The translations under genes were made by a program, and so were the position numbers. The notes below the pieces were generated by a model. That model was not told the DNA's origin, made no database searches, and saw nothing but the letters and a program-made list of their open reading frames with translations. Of a stretch of 64,000 nucleotides of DNA, positions 10,271 through 23,200 are shown piece after piece. How positions within the stretch are numbered: position 1 is the stretch's first letter; each line of letters begins with the position of its first letter. Location of the stretch: the NCBI RefSeq assembly GCF_036669915.1, contig NC_089322.1:18923719-18987718 (forward strand), written 5' to 3'. This DNA is from Pocillopora verrucosa. Its lineage: Eukaryota; Cnidaria; Anthozoa; Scleractinia; Pocilloporidae.

Positions 10271-11243
10271 TACACTCCCGTCCACCGAAAGCGACGAATA
10301 AAAGTCCCTCTTCATCTTAGTGAAGATTCAAGTATACTTCCAAAAAAATTTTAATCTGTGTTCCCTTTTCCCGACTACGCTGAAGACTTGGGAGATGGTA
10401 CGGATTTTGGTGAGAACGAAGGAGGGGAAGATTAGTCGTCGCTAACAGAGTATAAAGAGAGGGAACTAAAGAAAGTTGACTGCCAATTAACTGTCAGTAA
10501 GGGGGGGAGGGAGGGGGGTCATAAGAATGTCAAAGAGCCTTATGGGGGGAATGGGTTGATTTTATCGTGACACGACCAAAATTCTCCCAGCCCTCCCTCC
10601 CTAGGTGATAGAAAATGAACTGGTCTTTCATCTACATCGGTATTCTGATACCAGTGATATCACGTCGGCTGAATTCGTAGCGAACAGTTTCGGACTGTAC
10701 CCTCCAACGTTTTACATGTCAGGAGCCTTCGTAGCTCTCAGTGGAGTTGAAGTTCTTCTCGTTCTGTTTGTAAAACAAGATCATCAAGATCCTGGAGAAG
10801 CTGCCATAGGAGGAGGAAAAATGTACTGTTGTTTGACGTCCGCGACGAAAGATTTCTTCTCATAAGCTTTAGGGGATGGGTAGGGTGGAGATTTTCCTTC
10901 TTTCTCCCCAATAACCTCTTCCCCCACCCCCTCCCCACCCTCTACGTTTTTGTAGTCTCGTATCCAGACTCTCCACGGCCAAGTAGTTGTAAAGTCCGAC
11001 TTTTCAGTTGTAGTTAAATGGTAGGATCTGGGAAAGAGATTAACGTTTTCGCTTTCTCTCCATGTACAAACTTTAGGTCACTCTACCACACCCATATTAC
11101 TCTTCATCCGTGCCCGCTTCACAGAAAAGAGATTGCTTTGCTTAGCTACGCAATAGCTTGAAGAATTGCAAATAAAAGCACTACATTACTAAAATGCATT
11201 TTACAAGGAATCGATTTTCAAATTGAAAACCAATCAATGTTTG

Positions 11244-12853
11244 TTATTCTGTGTCAAAATGCAGTCCAGTCCCGTTCAATTTCGTCAAGAACGTTTCTTC
11301 AAATTGCTTGTTTAAATCTTCACTGAAGAGGCTCTTCCAGTCTCCAATCTGACCCTTGCGAAGCAAGTTTGGTTTTGTAGCATATGCCGAAATGACATAA
11401 GAGTTGGAGTTTTTCTTCATTTCCGCAAACGTACACTGGTGGGTGATTTTGCGGATCATTTCATCTGAAAGTGGCTTCTCGAGAAATTCGCTGATCATTC
11501 GAACGTTACCGCAAAGATCCTGAAAGGTAAATGGGTTTTTATGGAAATCATTACAAGTTTAGACTTGTGCAACTATTCACTATTTATTTAGAGGGGTTTT
11601 ATGGTTGCGCAATATCTGCTTCCTTACTGATAACAGTCTCGGATTCGCGTTATAATGGTCGGACTAGTGAAGGTTGATCTTATGTGTTTGTAGTCCAACT
11701 AAAACAAAGATGAGTAAAGCATAAAAATAGCTCACCTTCTTTAAATCTTCATATTTGAGAAATAAGACGTGAGGTTCATCTCTGTGTTTCCACCAGGGCA
11801 GCACGTGATCAGACCAAAAGCCATATGAATCTGCAGGAAATTATTCAAATTTACAATCATTTCATTTGATCACAGATATCTAACGGTTTAGAGAAGTTTC
11901 ACCCCATTGCAAGTTTGCTCTCCTACCGTCTTTTGCGAGTTCGCCCCCTGAAGTGACACAGGTTTGCACCTACCTTTCCCAGCTCGCCCCTAAACCTTTC
12001 AAGATAATTTTTGTTTTATCAACCGAGTTCATAATGTAAATTGGCTACCGTAAAGAGTTTCAAAGCTGACGTTTCGCGCGTTAGCCCTTTGTCAGAGCGA
12101 ATGGCAAATGGCTTTTCTTTTACTCTGACGAAGGGCTAACGCGCGAAACGTGAGCTTTGAAACTCTTTGCGGTGGCCAATTTACATTATCAACTCAGTTG
12201 ATAGAAACAAATGAGTTCTCTCGTTATATACCACCACACCGAAGCAGCCCCACAATTTCTTCAGAAACTAAATCGTTCAACACGTTTTCTTGAGGCAGAA
12301 CGCATTGTTTTGCTATCGAAATCATCGTACCTTTGAAAGATTTGGGGGCGAACTGATAAAGGTGGGAGCGAGCTTGTTTTTCCTCAGGTGGCGAACTTGC
12401 AGAGACAGTAGGAGGCGAGCTCGCAATGCCGTCAAACTTCCGCTTAGTTTACAGCGAAAACTATTTCCAACGAATAAAAATCCTTACTTTTGCCCTCAAG
12501 AAACAACTTTACAAAGAACTCCCACGTCCCATTAAAGTAACTGCTAGGGCCAAAGCTTAGGACGAAGTGATAATATGAAACAGCAACGTCTCTTGGATTT
12601 CTTGCCACGTAAATATACTTGCTTCTTTTGCTCTCCTCTTTACTCATCGGAATCACATGGTAAGGAAGATGTGACCTAATTAAGCGGGGACTGGGCCGAG
12701 AAGTCACGGAGACCTTCTGCCCGTCTGACTCGTCTCTAGGCCTATCGAAAAGCTGATTTTTTTCCAAAAAGGGATGGCGACTTTCCATCCTTTCTTCGCT
12801 GATTTTTCCATCATTGAGTATTTGCCAGACAATTTCTTGCACCCAGGTTGTTC
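11244..12853 (-). pseudogene. 5'-truncated sulfotransferase duplicate (exons 2-4)
   Basis: Exons 12488-12853, 11736-11830 and 11244-11519 match exons 2-4 of the gene at 1839-8131 in length, phase and splice signals. They differ by roughly ten residues (for example ESRHPFLEKNQ versus ESRYSFLETSQ). All three are open, and the catalytic KSH-type motif (RLIRSHLPYH), YVARNPRDVAVSYYHF and RKGQIGDWK are intact. Homology to the first copy ends within ~15 bp upstream of exon 2, and I find no exon 1 up to 17 kb, so the PKSG half of the PAPS loop is missing. It is probably a partial duplicate, though a diverged or distant first exon cannot be excluded. The duplicated block is about 10875-12870 versus 1468-3450. 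Confidence 0.65.
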
Positions 12854-12869
12854 CTGAAAAAAGGAAAAA

Positions 12870-13695
12870 AAAATTTATTTTACAACGATGGAGAGGATTG
12901 GCTTGGGTGCGATAGCTGTGGCCAGTTTTTCCATGCAAGTGTTGTCCTGGATGTGCACGGAGACGCTTACACAACATTTCACCTGCCGTAAGGGCGGCAT
13001 CTTGTCAGAGGAGCAGAGTTAAAATTTTAAAGCTGACTTTAACATTGAACCAGATGATGAATTTAACGTCGTATATAGACTTTTATTTACCAAGGTAAGT
13101 AAGACAGTCCTTGGTAGTCAACTAAAATAGACTTTCGCGAGTGTCAAAAATCCAGAATCGTAACGTGATGGAGCCAACAGTGGAGAACATCGCAGAATTC
13201 AAAATTTGTGGCCTTTGTTCGGTTCTGACGAAGTTTTCATCGCCGAGTGCATTTGTTAAATTGAAATGATAGGAAAAAAAAAATCGAAGGGAAAACAGAA
13301 TTATTTTAACGTCTGGATCTTTTGAGAAAAGGTCCCAAAACGAGTGGTCTTGATTATAAAAATTTAAGGATGGGAGAGACATTGGCCTCAACTTGGCTGT
13401 TTTTCGAAGCTCAGTGTTTTCCTTCTTGTCCTTTCTTTACGTGAAATGGGGGCGATTGAAATATATATAATATACCGTTAAATAACTTTAATGGAAATAT
13501 TTAAATTTCTTATCTTAGGCTGTGGATACAAACTTATAAATGTCTCTAAAAATATAAAAATCGATCGAAAACGAAATTTTTGTAGAGTTGCTTAGCTTTT
13601 CATTTTTCCGGAAACAAAAGTCGAAATATGATTGTAAAAATTCAAGTGAAAAGTAAGCCAGCTGTGATTAACGCCTTAAACAAGTCAAAATACTT
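12870..13695. other. Sequence upstream of the truncated sulfotransferase copy
   Basis: Searched by eye for a sulfotransferase first exon (FETRSEDIYVVSFPKSG-like) and none found. No other gene or repeat recognised. Confidence 0.4.
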
Positions 13696-13699
13696 ATTT

Positions 13700-14030
13700 T
13701 TCGTCACACAACAAGTTACATAACGTAAATATCATTCTTGTTGATGCCTTTCCCGGTGTCACCGATGCCTTCCCGATGCCTCCGTTGGTTAATTTGGCAA
13801 TAAAAAAAATATGGTGCCAGTCAAAGCTTTTGGAAAATTGCTTAACTTTTAAATTAGCGAAATATAACTTAGTTACGTTTCGGCCTCACAACACTATTAT
13901 TTTCTGCAAGTTACAAAACGTGAATAGAATTCTTCTTGGTGCCTTTCCGGATGTCACCGATGACTTTCCGATGCCTCCACTGCATATTACGGTAGTAAAA
14001 GATATATGTAACGTGTACACTGTTGCGGTA
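13700..14030 (+). repeat. Dispersed repeat, two direct units
   Basis: Matches 8465-8775 closely, including TTACATAACGTAAATATCATTC, GCCTTCCCGATGCCTCCG and AGAATTCTTCTTGGTGCC blocks. In the first sulfotransferase locus the equivalent sequence lies immediately upstream of exon 1. Confidence 0.65.
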
Positions 14031-14310
14031 TGAGCGGCCGTCACCACCAAAAATACAAGGATGTCAAATAGATCAGCAAATACGAAGCTGATTTAAGGAT
14101 CAGCTGCAGGATAGAATAGCTAATAAAGGAATGGCATGAACAAATTATAGACGGTTTAATTTTCCTTCATGAAACAGAACACCCTAAACATGAATAGTCT
14201 AGCCAAATGATAAACGATCCAGTTGCCCATGTCGAGTTGGAACATGAAATTGTGAAATGGACTAGCTCAATTACGAATAGCTTAGCACTCATTTGCAAGA
14301 TAGTTCACAA

Positions 14311-14728
14311 ACGGTGTAGCGTTGCGTCAAATGGCTCAGGATAATGTCGAGTAGCACAGCGTACGCATAAACGGTGTAGCGTTGCGTCAAATGGCTCAGC
14401 GTAATTTAGAATTGTACAGCGTACACACAAATGGTGTAGCCTTGCGTCAAATGGCTCAGTGTAATGTCGAATGGTACAGCGTACATACAAACAGTGTAGC
14501 GTTGCGTGAAATGGCTCAGCGTAATGTCGAATGGTACAACGTACACACAAATGGTGTAGCGTTGCGTGAAATGGCTCAGCGTTATGTCGAATGGTACGGC
14601 ATACACACAAATGGTGTAGCGTTGCATGAAATGGCTCAACGTTATATCGAATGGTACAGCGTACTTACAAACAGTGTAGCGCTGCGTGAAATGGCTTGGC
14701 GTAATGTCGAATGGTACAGCTTACACAC
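14311..14728 (+). repeat. Tandem array, exact 60-bp period, ~7 units
   Basis: Seven consecutive 60-bp units share the core TGTAGCGTTGCGT(C/G)AAATGG and GTCGAATGGTACAGCGTAC, differing by point changes with no indels. On the plus strand a frame open from 14382 to 14759 translates the array as repeats of about 20 residues (REMAQRNVEWY plus SVHTNGVAL). Minus-strand frames are also open. The first unit has a TAG in this frame. No recognised protein family. It may be a minisatellite or an exon of a repeat protein. Confidence 0.7.
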
Positions 14729-14854
14729 GTCTTTGCAGAACATCAGACGCTCTAACTGAACATTAGATCGCTTAGTATTGCATGAAATATTTCGATTTTG
14801 TGGCGAATCGTCGAGCTTGCTTATGGCGTGACGTGAAGACAATCTTGCCGAAAC

Positions 14855-15560
14855 CAAATTCAAATTCAATTGCGCGAGCGTGCTTCATATTCCTATTGTG
14901 CACGCTCATGACATCAGCAAACAAATCCCTCGAGAAAAAAAAATTTCCTTAACAAATGGTTCATACGTCAGCGTGCGTTCATCGAGATATGAAGCACGCG
15001 GGAAGTTTGGAGAGCACGAAAGATGCATAAGAGTTGCTTGAGGCGTAACCGAGAGCAACTCTAGCTTCTTGAGTGCTCTCCAAACTTCTTAAGTGCTTCA
15101 TATCTCGACGAACGCACAGCTGACGCATGAACCAATTGGGGTTCAAATCCCGTTCGGGCCTGAATTTTTTTCAGGTCCTATTATCAACTACTCGTTTCAG
15201 TAGTGTTCTTAGCTGCGAGGATCTCTTAATTTCAGAACCAATTGTTTTATAACATTTTCAACCCGATGGAAAATTTTTTTGCACAAAAGAAATATGAAGC
15301 ACGCTCGCGCAATTGAATTTGATTACACAAATTTACTATCTATGTTATAAATCAGGTTGAAAATGTTATAAAACAATTGGTTCATACGTCAGCTGTGCGT
15401 TCATCGAGATATGAAGCACTTGGGAAGTTTGGAGAGCACTCAAGAAGCTAGAGTTGCTCTCAGCTACGCCTTGAGCAACTCTTACGCATCTTTCGTGCTC
15501 TCCAAACTTCCCGCGTGCTTCATATCTCGATGAACGCACGCGAACGTATGAACCAATTGT
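14855..15560. repeat. Nested palindrome cluster
   Basis: Two hairpin-forming palindromes of ~176 bp each (14958-15133 and 15379-15554) start GGTTCATACGTCAG and contain GTTCATCGAGATATGAAGCAC and AGTTTGGAGAGCAC in both arms. The second palindrome is the inverse of the first. Between and around them are further inverted pairs: GAACCAATTGTTTTATAACATT (15236-) with its complement near 15363-15383, and CAATTGCGCGAGCGTGCTTCATAT (14867-) with its complement near 15293-15317. The nesting suggests repeated insertion or inverted duplication of a foldback element. Confidence 0.75.
15137..15235 (+). repeat. tRNA-derived SINE fragment (B box and tail)
   Basis: GGGTTCAAATCCCGTTCGGGCC resembles a tRNA T-arm/B box and is followed by CCTGAATTTTTTTCAGG and a CTACTCGTTTCAGTAGTG segment. 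The same order occurs in the better copy at 53530-53690 (minus strand). The A-box half is missing here. It lies between the two palindromes. Confidence 0.5.
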
Positions 15561-15589
15561 TAATTATGACGTGCATTAAATGTCGATCG

Positions 15590-15920
15590 TCGAGCCCTCC
15601 ATGGTAAGAAAACTGATATACTTGATCGTTTTGACATTCTTCAATAAAAGTGATATCAGAATGCTTGAATCGGTGTGCCGGACGATAAAACCAACTCGGA
15701 TAAAAGGTTGCTTTGGCAAACACTACGTGTTTGATTGAAACATGTCAAAACGGATCAAGGATATCAGTTTTACTCACCATAGCGTCCGAGGCACACACAA
15801 AATCCAACTTCTCAAGTACTCCTGCAATGTTCAAAGAGCCTTTGCAGTTAAACTCTCATTGAAAAGTAAGCGCGAGTCAGAAAAGAAAAGAGAGCTCGGC
15901 AATCGACATTTAATGTACGT
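15590..15920. repeat. Imperfect inverted duplication
   Basis: ATGTCAAAACGGATCAAGGATATCAG (15751-) is the inverted, diverged counterpart of sequence at about 15605-15645. CATTTAATG-containing ends at 15573-15598 and 15893-15918 are likewise inverted. This gives one large, decayed foldback adjoining the palindrome cluster. Confidence 0.45.
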
Positions 15921-16288
15921 CTTAACACTACTTAATACTCTAAACATTCAGGCTCACCAACGCGTGCAAACTGTGGTAAACCGGGAGGCCGGCAAACCGT
16001 GTTAGAATCCAGTCTCGTTGCTATTTTAATTAACACTTACATGAACGACAACGAATAAATGTAATATCGGTGGGAAAAAAAGGAGAAACTCACCGAATTG
16101 GCTCTGCTTTACGGCAAGGCGAAGTAAGACTCTTACACCTTGTGATGGTTTCGCGACATTCTTCGCATTCAATGACGTCATGCCCCCCAGCAGATCGCTG
16201 TTCCATTTGAGGTTTGCATTTTTGGTGGCGTGACGTGAAGGCTATCTCGCCGAAACCAACAAGCGATTGGTGGTGACGGCTGCCCATA

Positions 16289-16359
16289 GTTGCGCAACAC
16301 TTACGTACCCTCCTTCTTTTGTTTTTCTCGTGACCGCTGTAAAAGTAGTCACGCAACAT
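16289..16359. repeat. 69-bp dispersed repeat, copy 2
   Basis: Nearly identical to 8778-8846; see that entry for its terminal structure. Confidence 0.6.
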
Positions 16360-17270
16360 TCTCCCTCCTTATTGCGTTGAGTGAGTTCTGCGACGTCTGC
16401 CTCTCCTGACGAAGCACGAAAGGAGTGGAGGAGGGGGGAATGATGTTCTTATTTATCAGTTTTAACTTTTTTTTGCATGAGTTGTGGGCATGGAGCAAGG
16501 TTTCGCACTGGCCGTTATTTTCATTTAATTTTTTTTTTCACGTCCTCTCCAGTACGTCTAATCTTCTGGATTGGCCTAAGCACGTTTTCTCCTTTCTTCC
16601 ACGGAAAGGTATCGAAAAAGGTATGGATAATACACATTCTGATGTTAGGGCTGATATACTTTCATTGATCGTGTGAACCCAAATTGGCTCAAAGCGCAGT
16701 GTTGTAGCTCTGCTGAACTGTCCTGGTAAATGTGCAGCGAGGTTAAAGCTCCAATTCTTCGCAGCTTCACTGATTATTTTCTCGGCTCACAAAAGCGCCG
16801 GCTACGCAGGGTGGAGTCATTTTAGCATTATCAAAAATTGCCTTAACTTCAAAATGACCGCGTGATAAAGTAGACAAACACAGCAAAAGAAGAATAAACT
16901 GGAAAGGACAAGGGAGGCCAAAAATGGCGAAGAATTAACACGACCATGACAAACCTGAAAAATTTTGTGCTTAATTTTTATGATAAAAAGGCCTATCAAA
17001 ACACTCAAGTCCCATTGTGTGAACTCCCGGAGGTAAACGATACTCGTAAAATTCAGCCATTACATTTCAAAGTTCTAATCCAAGCCATGTATTATTCACA
17101 AACAATGTACCAGGCACAACGTTCATACTCTGACCATAGAGTCTGTCCTCAATTTTTTTAATCATTTAGGCCTTCTTGCGCACGACTTAGATCCACCCAT
17201 CGATCGAGGACCCTGCGATTTTAGCGCAAGAGGTTAAAGGATTGGTAACTAACTAGATGGTCCAAAAACA
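16360..17270. other. Intergenic sequence 3' of SUCLG2
   Basis: Several short open frames occur but none shows a recognisable domain, splice structure or repeat motif. I see no gene here. Confidence 0.4.
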
Positions 17271-17274
17271 GACG

Positions 17275-20200
17275 TTAGTTCGTAAGACTTGTGACTGCTT
17301 TTTGGGCCGCGTCATCCATATCATCTGCTGGGATCAGCGGCATTCCGCTATCTCTGAGAATTCTTTTGGCCTCTTCCACATTTGTACCTTTATATTAAAA
17401 CGAAAAACAGTTGGTGAGAATTGTCCCATACCATACATTTGACATTTGACCTTTCAGAATGCAAACTTGTAGTCAGCAACTCAACCAGGAAGAAGGCGGC
17501 ACAACAACCTAAAATGGCAGGAAAAGTGCGGCTTCGTTCCCGATGATAAACGACAGAAGATATATGTCCAATCAAAATGCGACTCTTTGCCAGCTAACCT
17601 ATGAGAGAGAAGCGTGGCACCACCGACTAACAGTGACGGCGGGAAGACTTGCCAATCAGAATACGACTTTCAGTCTGCTGACCAAACAGCAAGAAGCATG
17701 GCACCATAGAGAAGCTTAAAAGGGCAGGAAACCTGCCGCACAGTTTTCTATGCTACATGATATTTGACCCATCATAATCCTAATAATCTAACAGCCACAT
17801 GCACACAATCAGACAGTGGCGTGGTTCCACTGGCTGACAGAGAAGACGGGAAAACTATCTGCGGCAGTGTTCCCGATGAAAATGTTTGAAGTAGTCTTTA
17901 ACTCAAATTAATTACAGTGTTCACGCGTCACATTAAAATTATCAACAACCTACCTTCTAAACGCACCACTACAGGAACATTAACCTTGAGTTTTTTGTAC
18001 GCTGAAGTGATTCCATCTGCTACGGTGGCACAGTTGACGATGCCGCCAAATATATTCACCAAAATAGATTTTACCTTAAAAGAGAAACAGATCCCAAAAT
18101 AACTGCAAATGCTTCTGGATTGAGCGCCGTGACTGCTATCGGAGTTTGTGTGTAACAAAAGAACAATAACAATACAAAAAACGAGAGAAAACGAGGGCAT
18201 CAAAGTCGTTACTCACTCTAGGGTCCTTTGTTACAATGTTGAAAGCTTGAAAGACTCCTTCCTCCTTCACTCCACCCCCAAGATCTAAGAAGTTCGCTGG
18301 GGTACCCCCGTGAAGTTTGATGATGTCCATGGTTGCCATCGCTAACCCGGCGCCATTCACTAGGAAATAAAAATATCTTATTAGACGTTTTGGTGCGTAC
18401 TATCGTTGAGTACTTTTACGAGTTTTGCCGTATTTTCATACGAACAACAAAATACAAACAACGAGTAAAAATACTCAGCGATACTACACACCAAAACGTC
18501 TGATAAGTTATTTACTATCTAACTGCTTTTTTTTCTGCTAAGTCTTTCTGTTTATTTCTCATAAGCGGGAAAAGCAAAGCGGATAGAGAAGCGTATAGCG
18601 CGCAGCCGACTGGTCAAACAGGTTTTTTACAGTACAAAATAACCAAATGTCCAAATAACCAACTGTCCAAATAACCGTACATATCGCAGGATATTTGTAC
18701 TCTATGCTATCGTCCTCACCAAGACAGGCAATGTTTCCATCCAGGCCAATATAATTCAGGTCATACTTTCCAGCCTCCACCTCTCGTGGGTCGCTTTCAC
18801 TCTGATCATCCATTGCAAACACTTCCTTCTGTCGGAACTTGGCACTGTCGTCAAAGTTGAACTTAGCGTCAAAGCAAACAACTGAAACAGTTTGAAATAA
18901 AATGTTCTTTTAATATACAATATTAAGTAAAACACCATCCTCCATAATTTCCAAGTAAAACAGCATTTTTGCACGAAAGTTTTGCAAACCTTTTCCGTCA
19001 GGTGTTTCACCAAAAGGATTAATTTCTACTTGTGTTGCATCGACTTTAAGAAACAGCTTATAAAGTGCCTTTATCTGTTCTGCGGCCTGTAAGACACAAA
19101 CCAAATTAGTAATAAAAAATTGCTCATTAAAATCAGAATGCGCAGACTTGCAGCGTTCCAAATGAGTTTATGCAATGTACTTTGTACAATAAATCCAATC
19201 ACGACTTGGTCACTCGCGTTTTCCGACATTCAGTAAAAAAGCGCTCTTGTGCGATTTGTTTTATCATTGCGTGCTCTAGAGTCTTTGTTGTGCCGTGTAT
19301 CAAATGTCACTTAAATCGGCTCCGTCTCAGGAAACATTACAATTCTTGGGAAACGCAATTACCTGTTTTGCAGGGGACCATTCGTTACGAGTTAATTTTT
19401 ACATGTACATGAATTTCTGTCCAATTAACCTACTTCTTCTAACAAAGGTCCTTGAAATTCTAATTTCTCCGCAAGGTATCTTGCATCTTTGTCAGTGATC
19501 CCCTTAAAGATGTCAACAGCAACCTGCAAATGAAAAAAGTCGAGAAAATATTCACGACTTCTTGCACGATAGAGATTGCATTGGATTTGCTTTATTTTGC
19601 GGAAAACTCGCCCCACTCTCTCAACCAATCACATGCGAAACTTACACCAATCGCAACTTGGTTGCCCGCGTCTTCACGCGCTTGGTTGGCTGTGTGGTTG
19701 GTTTCACTTTGAGTTCTCATTAGTTCTTCAGGGTATTTTGCTTTCTTCTCATTGATTAAAACCGAAAAGCGTAGGCAAAATCATCAAAACCGATAAATTT
19801 TCACATCCCAGTTAAATGAAACCCAAATCGATCCGATACAGTCAGTGACAAGTGGAGCAAACAGAGGTTTTCTCGGCTACTCGAGATCAGTGAAGGCGCC
19901 TTATTGCCGCTCAGATCGAGAAGAAACCGGAAATAGGAAAAACCAAAACCACATCGGATACCAAATCAGAACACCCATTAGTGTTTTTTAACAAAACGGA
20001 AAACCAAATGCTGAAAAACGGAAAATCCACAAACTACAACGAAAACCAAAACCGAAAAAACCGACGTTTCTTAGCGAAAAAAAAAAAAAAACGGAAAACC
20101 GATCTTATAAATGGCCAAAACCGCAAAATCGAAAATCCCAATACCCTCCTCCTTTGGTTTTGTTTTTACGAAAGTCAATCGACAAGCCCTCTAATGTAAG

Positions 20201-23200
20201 ATTAATGCTGATCAGGTTTTTTAGTTAGAATGGTCTAAGTCACCTTGTGTATGTGTTCAGGTGTTTTTTCTGCGACTTCCTCGATATCTACGCCACCTTT
20301 AGGACTTCCCACAATAACAGGTCCTTGATAACCTCTGTCCATTAAAATGGCTAAATAGGTCTCACGTGAAATGTCATAACTCTCTGCTACCATTACCTGC
20401 CAAAAAATCAGAAAATATATTCTATTTTTATATCCTCGTAATTTACTTGTGAAATCATTGGCTGTTTCTTTTAACCTTGTGACTCCCATAAGTGATCAAA
20501 ACAAAATTTCTCCTTTCAACATCAAGATGATGTCAAGCATACAAGTAATGAGAATAAAGAATAAGTATCCATTAGGGGATTATTAGTGGATCTAATACTA
20601 CATTCTCCAAACTAACATCATAAGAATTGTGTGGCAGAAAGTAAGGAGAATTGCTAATGAGATCTTGGGAGTGAAGGGTTAACGACACAAAGGAAATACT
20701 CTTCATCATAGCACCTGTGTCTAGCCAATAATCATTGATATAAACAATGAAGGTCACTGGTCGTCATAATGCCAGAGACTGATCACTCAAACTTGCGCCA
20801 AAAATGGGGACAATAAGCACACAAAAAATATTTTTTGGGGTTTCCTCCGACTCTTAAGTTGAACCACACCCAATTCAAATCTGAAAGATGAAGTAACACT
20901 TGTATATGGAATATTTAAACAAAATGTAACCAAAGTAAACAAGATAATAAGTTTTTAAGAAAAGAGATGTTGCATATAGTGTAGCATATTGCATTGTTCT
21001 ACGTCCAAAATATGAGTGAGAAGTGAAAAAACTCAACAGAGATTTATTTACTGACCCTACAATATATGCAAACTTGGCTGTGTAGCCAAAACAATCCCCG
21101 ACGACACACCTGTTACATGAATACGAGACTGACGGGCAAGACAGGGTGACTTCTTATGTCATATACCACATATCAGAATGTCTATTCATAATTGTCTAGT
21201 ACCCAGACTTAACCTACCTTGACATTGTAATGACATCAACATACAAGGAAAGATTAAATCCTGATACTATCATTGTTTACCTTTTGCACAAGCACTCCAT
21301 CAGGAGGTGTTTGTTTTGTTGTTAAGTTGTATCCCACCATCTGGTCTGTCAATTCACCAATTTTTTCTGGACTGAATACAAAAAATGAGTAAAATAAATC
21401 AGTAACAAAAAATTTTAAAGTACCACAAAGTGAGAAATTAGTGGCGTGTAATGATGAAGACATTGGAATTTAACCCTTAAGACACCAAACAGTGACTAAT
21501 ATCTAATTTCTCCAAACAATATCTCCTCTGAATCAGACATTAAGGTTGCAAGAATGAACATTATGATGACCAACTTAAGAAGCTCTTGATTGTTAAACAA
21601 ATTCTCCTTGTCAGCACCTTAAAAAATGTATAGAGAACAGTAGGGAGAAAAAACAGACTGGTATTAGGGTGAAAAAGGTTATTATAAGCCCTGGTGCTTA
21701 ATTGTTGTGCTCTTGGGTAAAACACAAGAGATAAATTTAAAAATATGTAAACTATATGGTTATGAATTAGATTTTCATTATTTTAACCTTACCAAAGAAC
21801 AAAAATGCTTTCAATACAAGCATACCTCATGAGAAACAATGCAATTTGGTAAACACTGACTTACTCTGATGTCAAATGAACACCTCCTTGAAGGCCACTA
21901 GTGAATGTTCCCTTGCCTCTTCCACCAGCAAGGATTTGTGCTTTTAGTACAAATTCTTTAGCATCTACAACATAACAATGTTGTTAATGGCAGCTGCACT
22001 ATCTAAATATCAGGGCTGTCATTAGAAATTTTAAGAGGTATAAGACCTGAATTTAGAGGTGGATGAATTAAATTATGCTTGCCTAGTGAGCAAGGTGTGT
22101 CACAAAGCAACACAGCCACTCTTCTACGGGAGCTTTGAGGAATGCTCTCCTGGAAAATTTGAACTTTTAAACTCCCAGAGTTATGATTTCTAACATTCTC
22201 CGGCATATTTGAAAATCTTTTTTTAAGCCAGACATTGATGTTAGAATCAGTCAAAATTATTTATTATCTGTCTTTCTGCATGATTTGCAAAGTAGCCTAC
22301 CGATACTGTAAGGAGAAACAACTTATTGATCACCCCTAGGAGTGGAATGGTTAACTGGATACCTTGATAGCACTGTAACCATACATGAGTGTCAGACACT
22401 TAAAAAATGTGTCTTCTGATATTTTCAGTGATATACACCCACATGTAGTGACACAGATTTGCACCTTAATCATGGACTGGCATCAAAACCATTCTTATGT
22501 TAAGACAAACCCTATCAAATTATGATTACTGATATATAATAATTGGGATGATACACATATTTTGATTGGTTCATACCTATGATCTATTGGAGAACAAATG
22601 CTTAGATGGTGTCACCATCAACATATTTTGGCTTCTTTATTACATAAAAAAATTAGATTCCATGTTGTCATGAGTCTGTTCAGTTACAGATCACTGCAGA
22701 TGTGGAAAATGTGATAGGAATATCAGTGACACACTTGGCAGCATTTCTGTGCCACTTTTTGGTTCTCACCTCATTTTGATGTCACCTGTGATCTATTACT
22801 GAACTGACACACTGAAACATGGTACCTATTTGTTATTTATAATATAATTATCTTCACCACCAACTTACTCAGTTCCTTGGCAATTGCAACTGCCTCTTTA
22901 CCACTTTCTGCAACTTTAAATCGCTGCACATGAAGACCATTGTCTGCCATTAATTTTTTGCTCTGGAATTCTTGGAGATTCAGCCATCTGACTGGAGTAA
23001 TACTAACTGCACTGGCCTGGAAATAAAAACAAGATCTAACAAGACTGCATAAATAATTCTCCCCACTGTCTGCCATATAGTTCTTGTGATGTTAGTTTGG
23101 AGAATTCAGTATTGGATCAACTAATAATCCCCCAATTAACTAGACTGCATAAAGGGCACACATGAGGAAATGCATCCAAACAAAACAAAACACATCAATC

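Noticed and set aside
14305-14639. Minus-strand frames of the 60-bp array
   Set aside because: The period is a multiple of three, so all frames repeat; these have no better support than the plus-strand one.
14311-14728. CRISPR-like array
   Set aside because: There are no unique spacers, units are contiguous, and the surroundings are animal genomic DNA.
16425-16676. Hydrophobic plus-strand frames near 16.5 kb
   Set aside because: T-rich sequence yielding Phe-rich frames in two registers; no supporting evidence.
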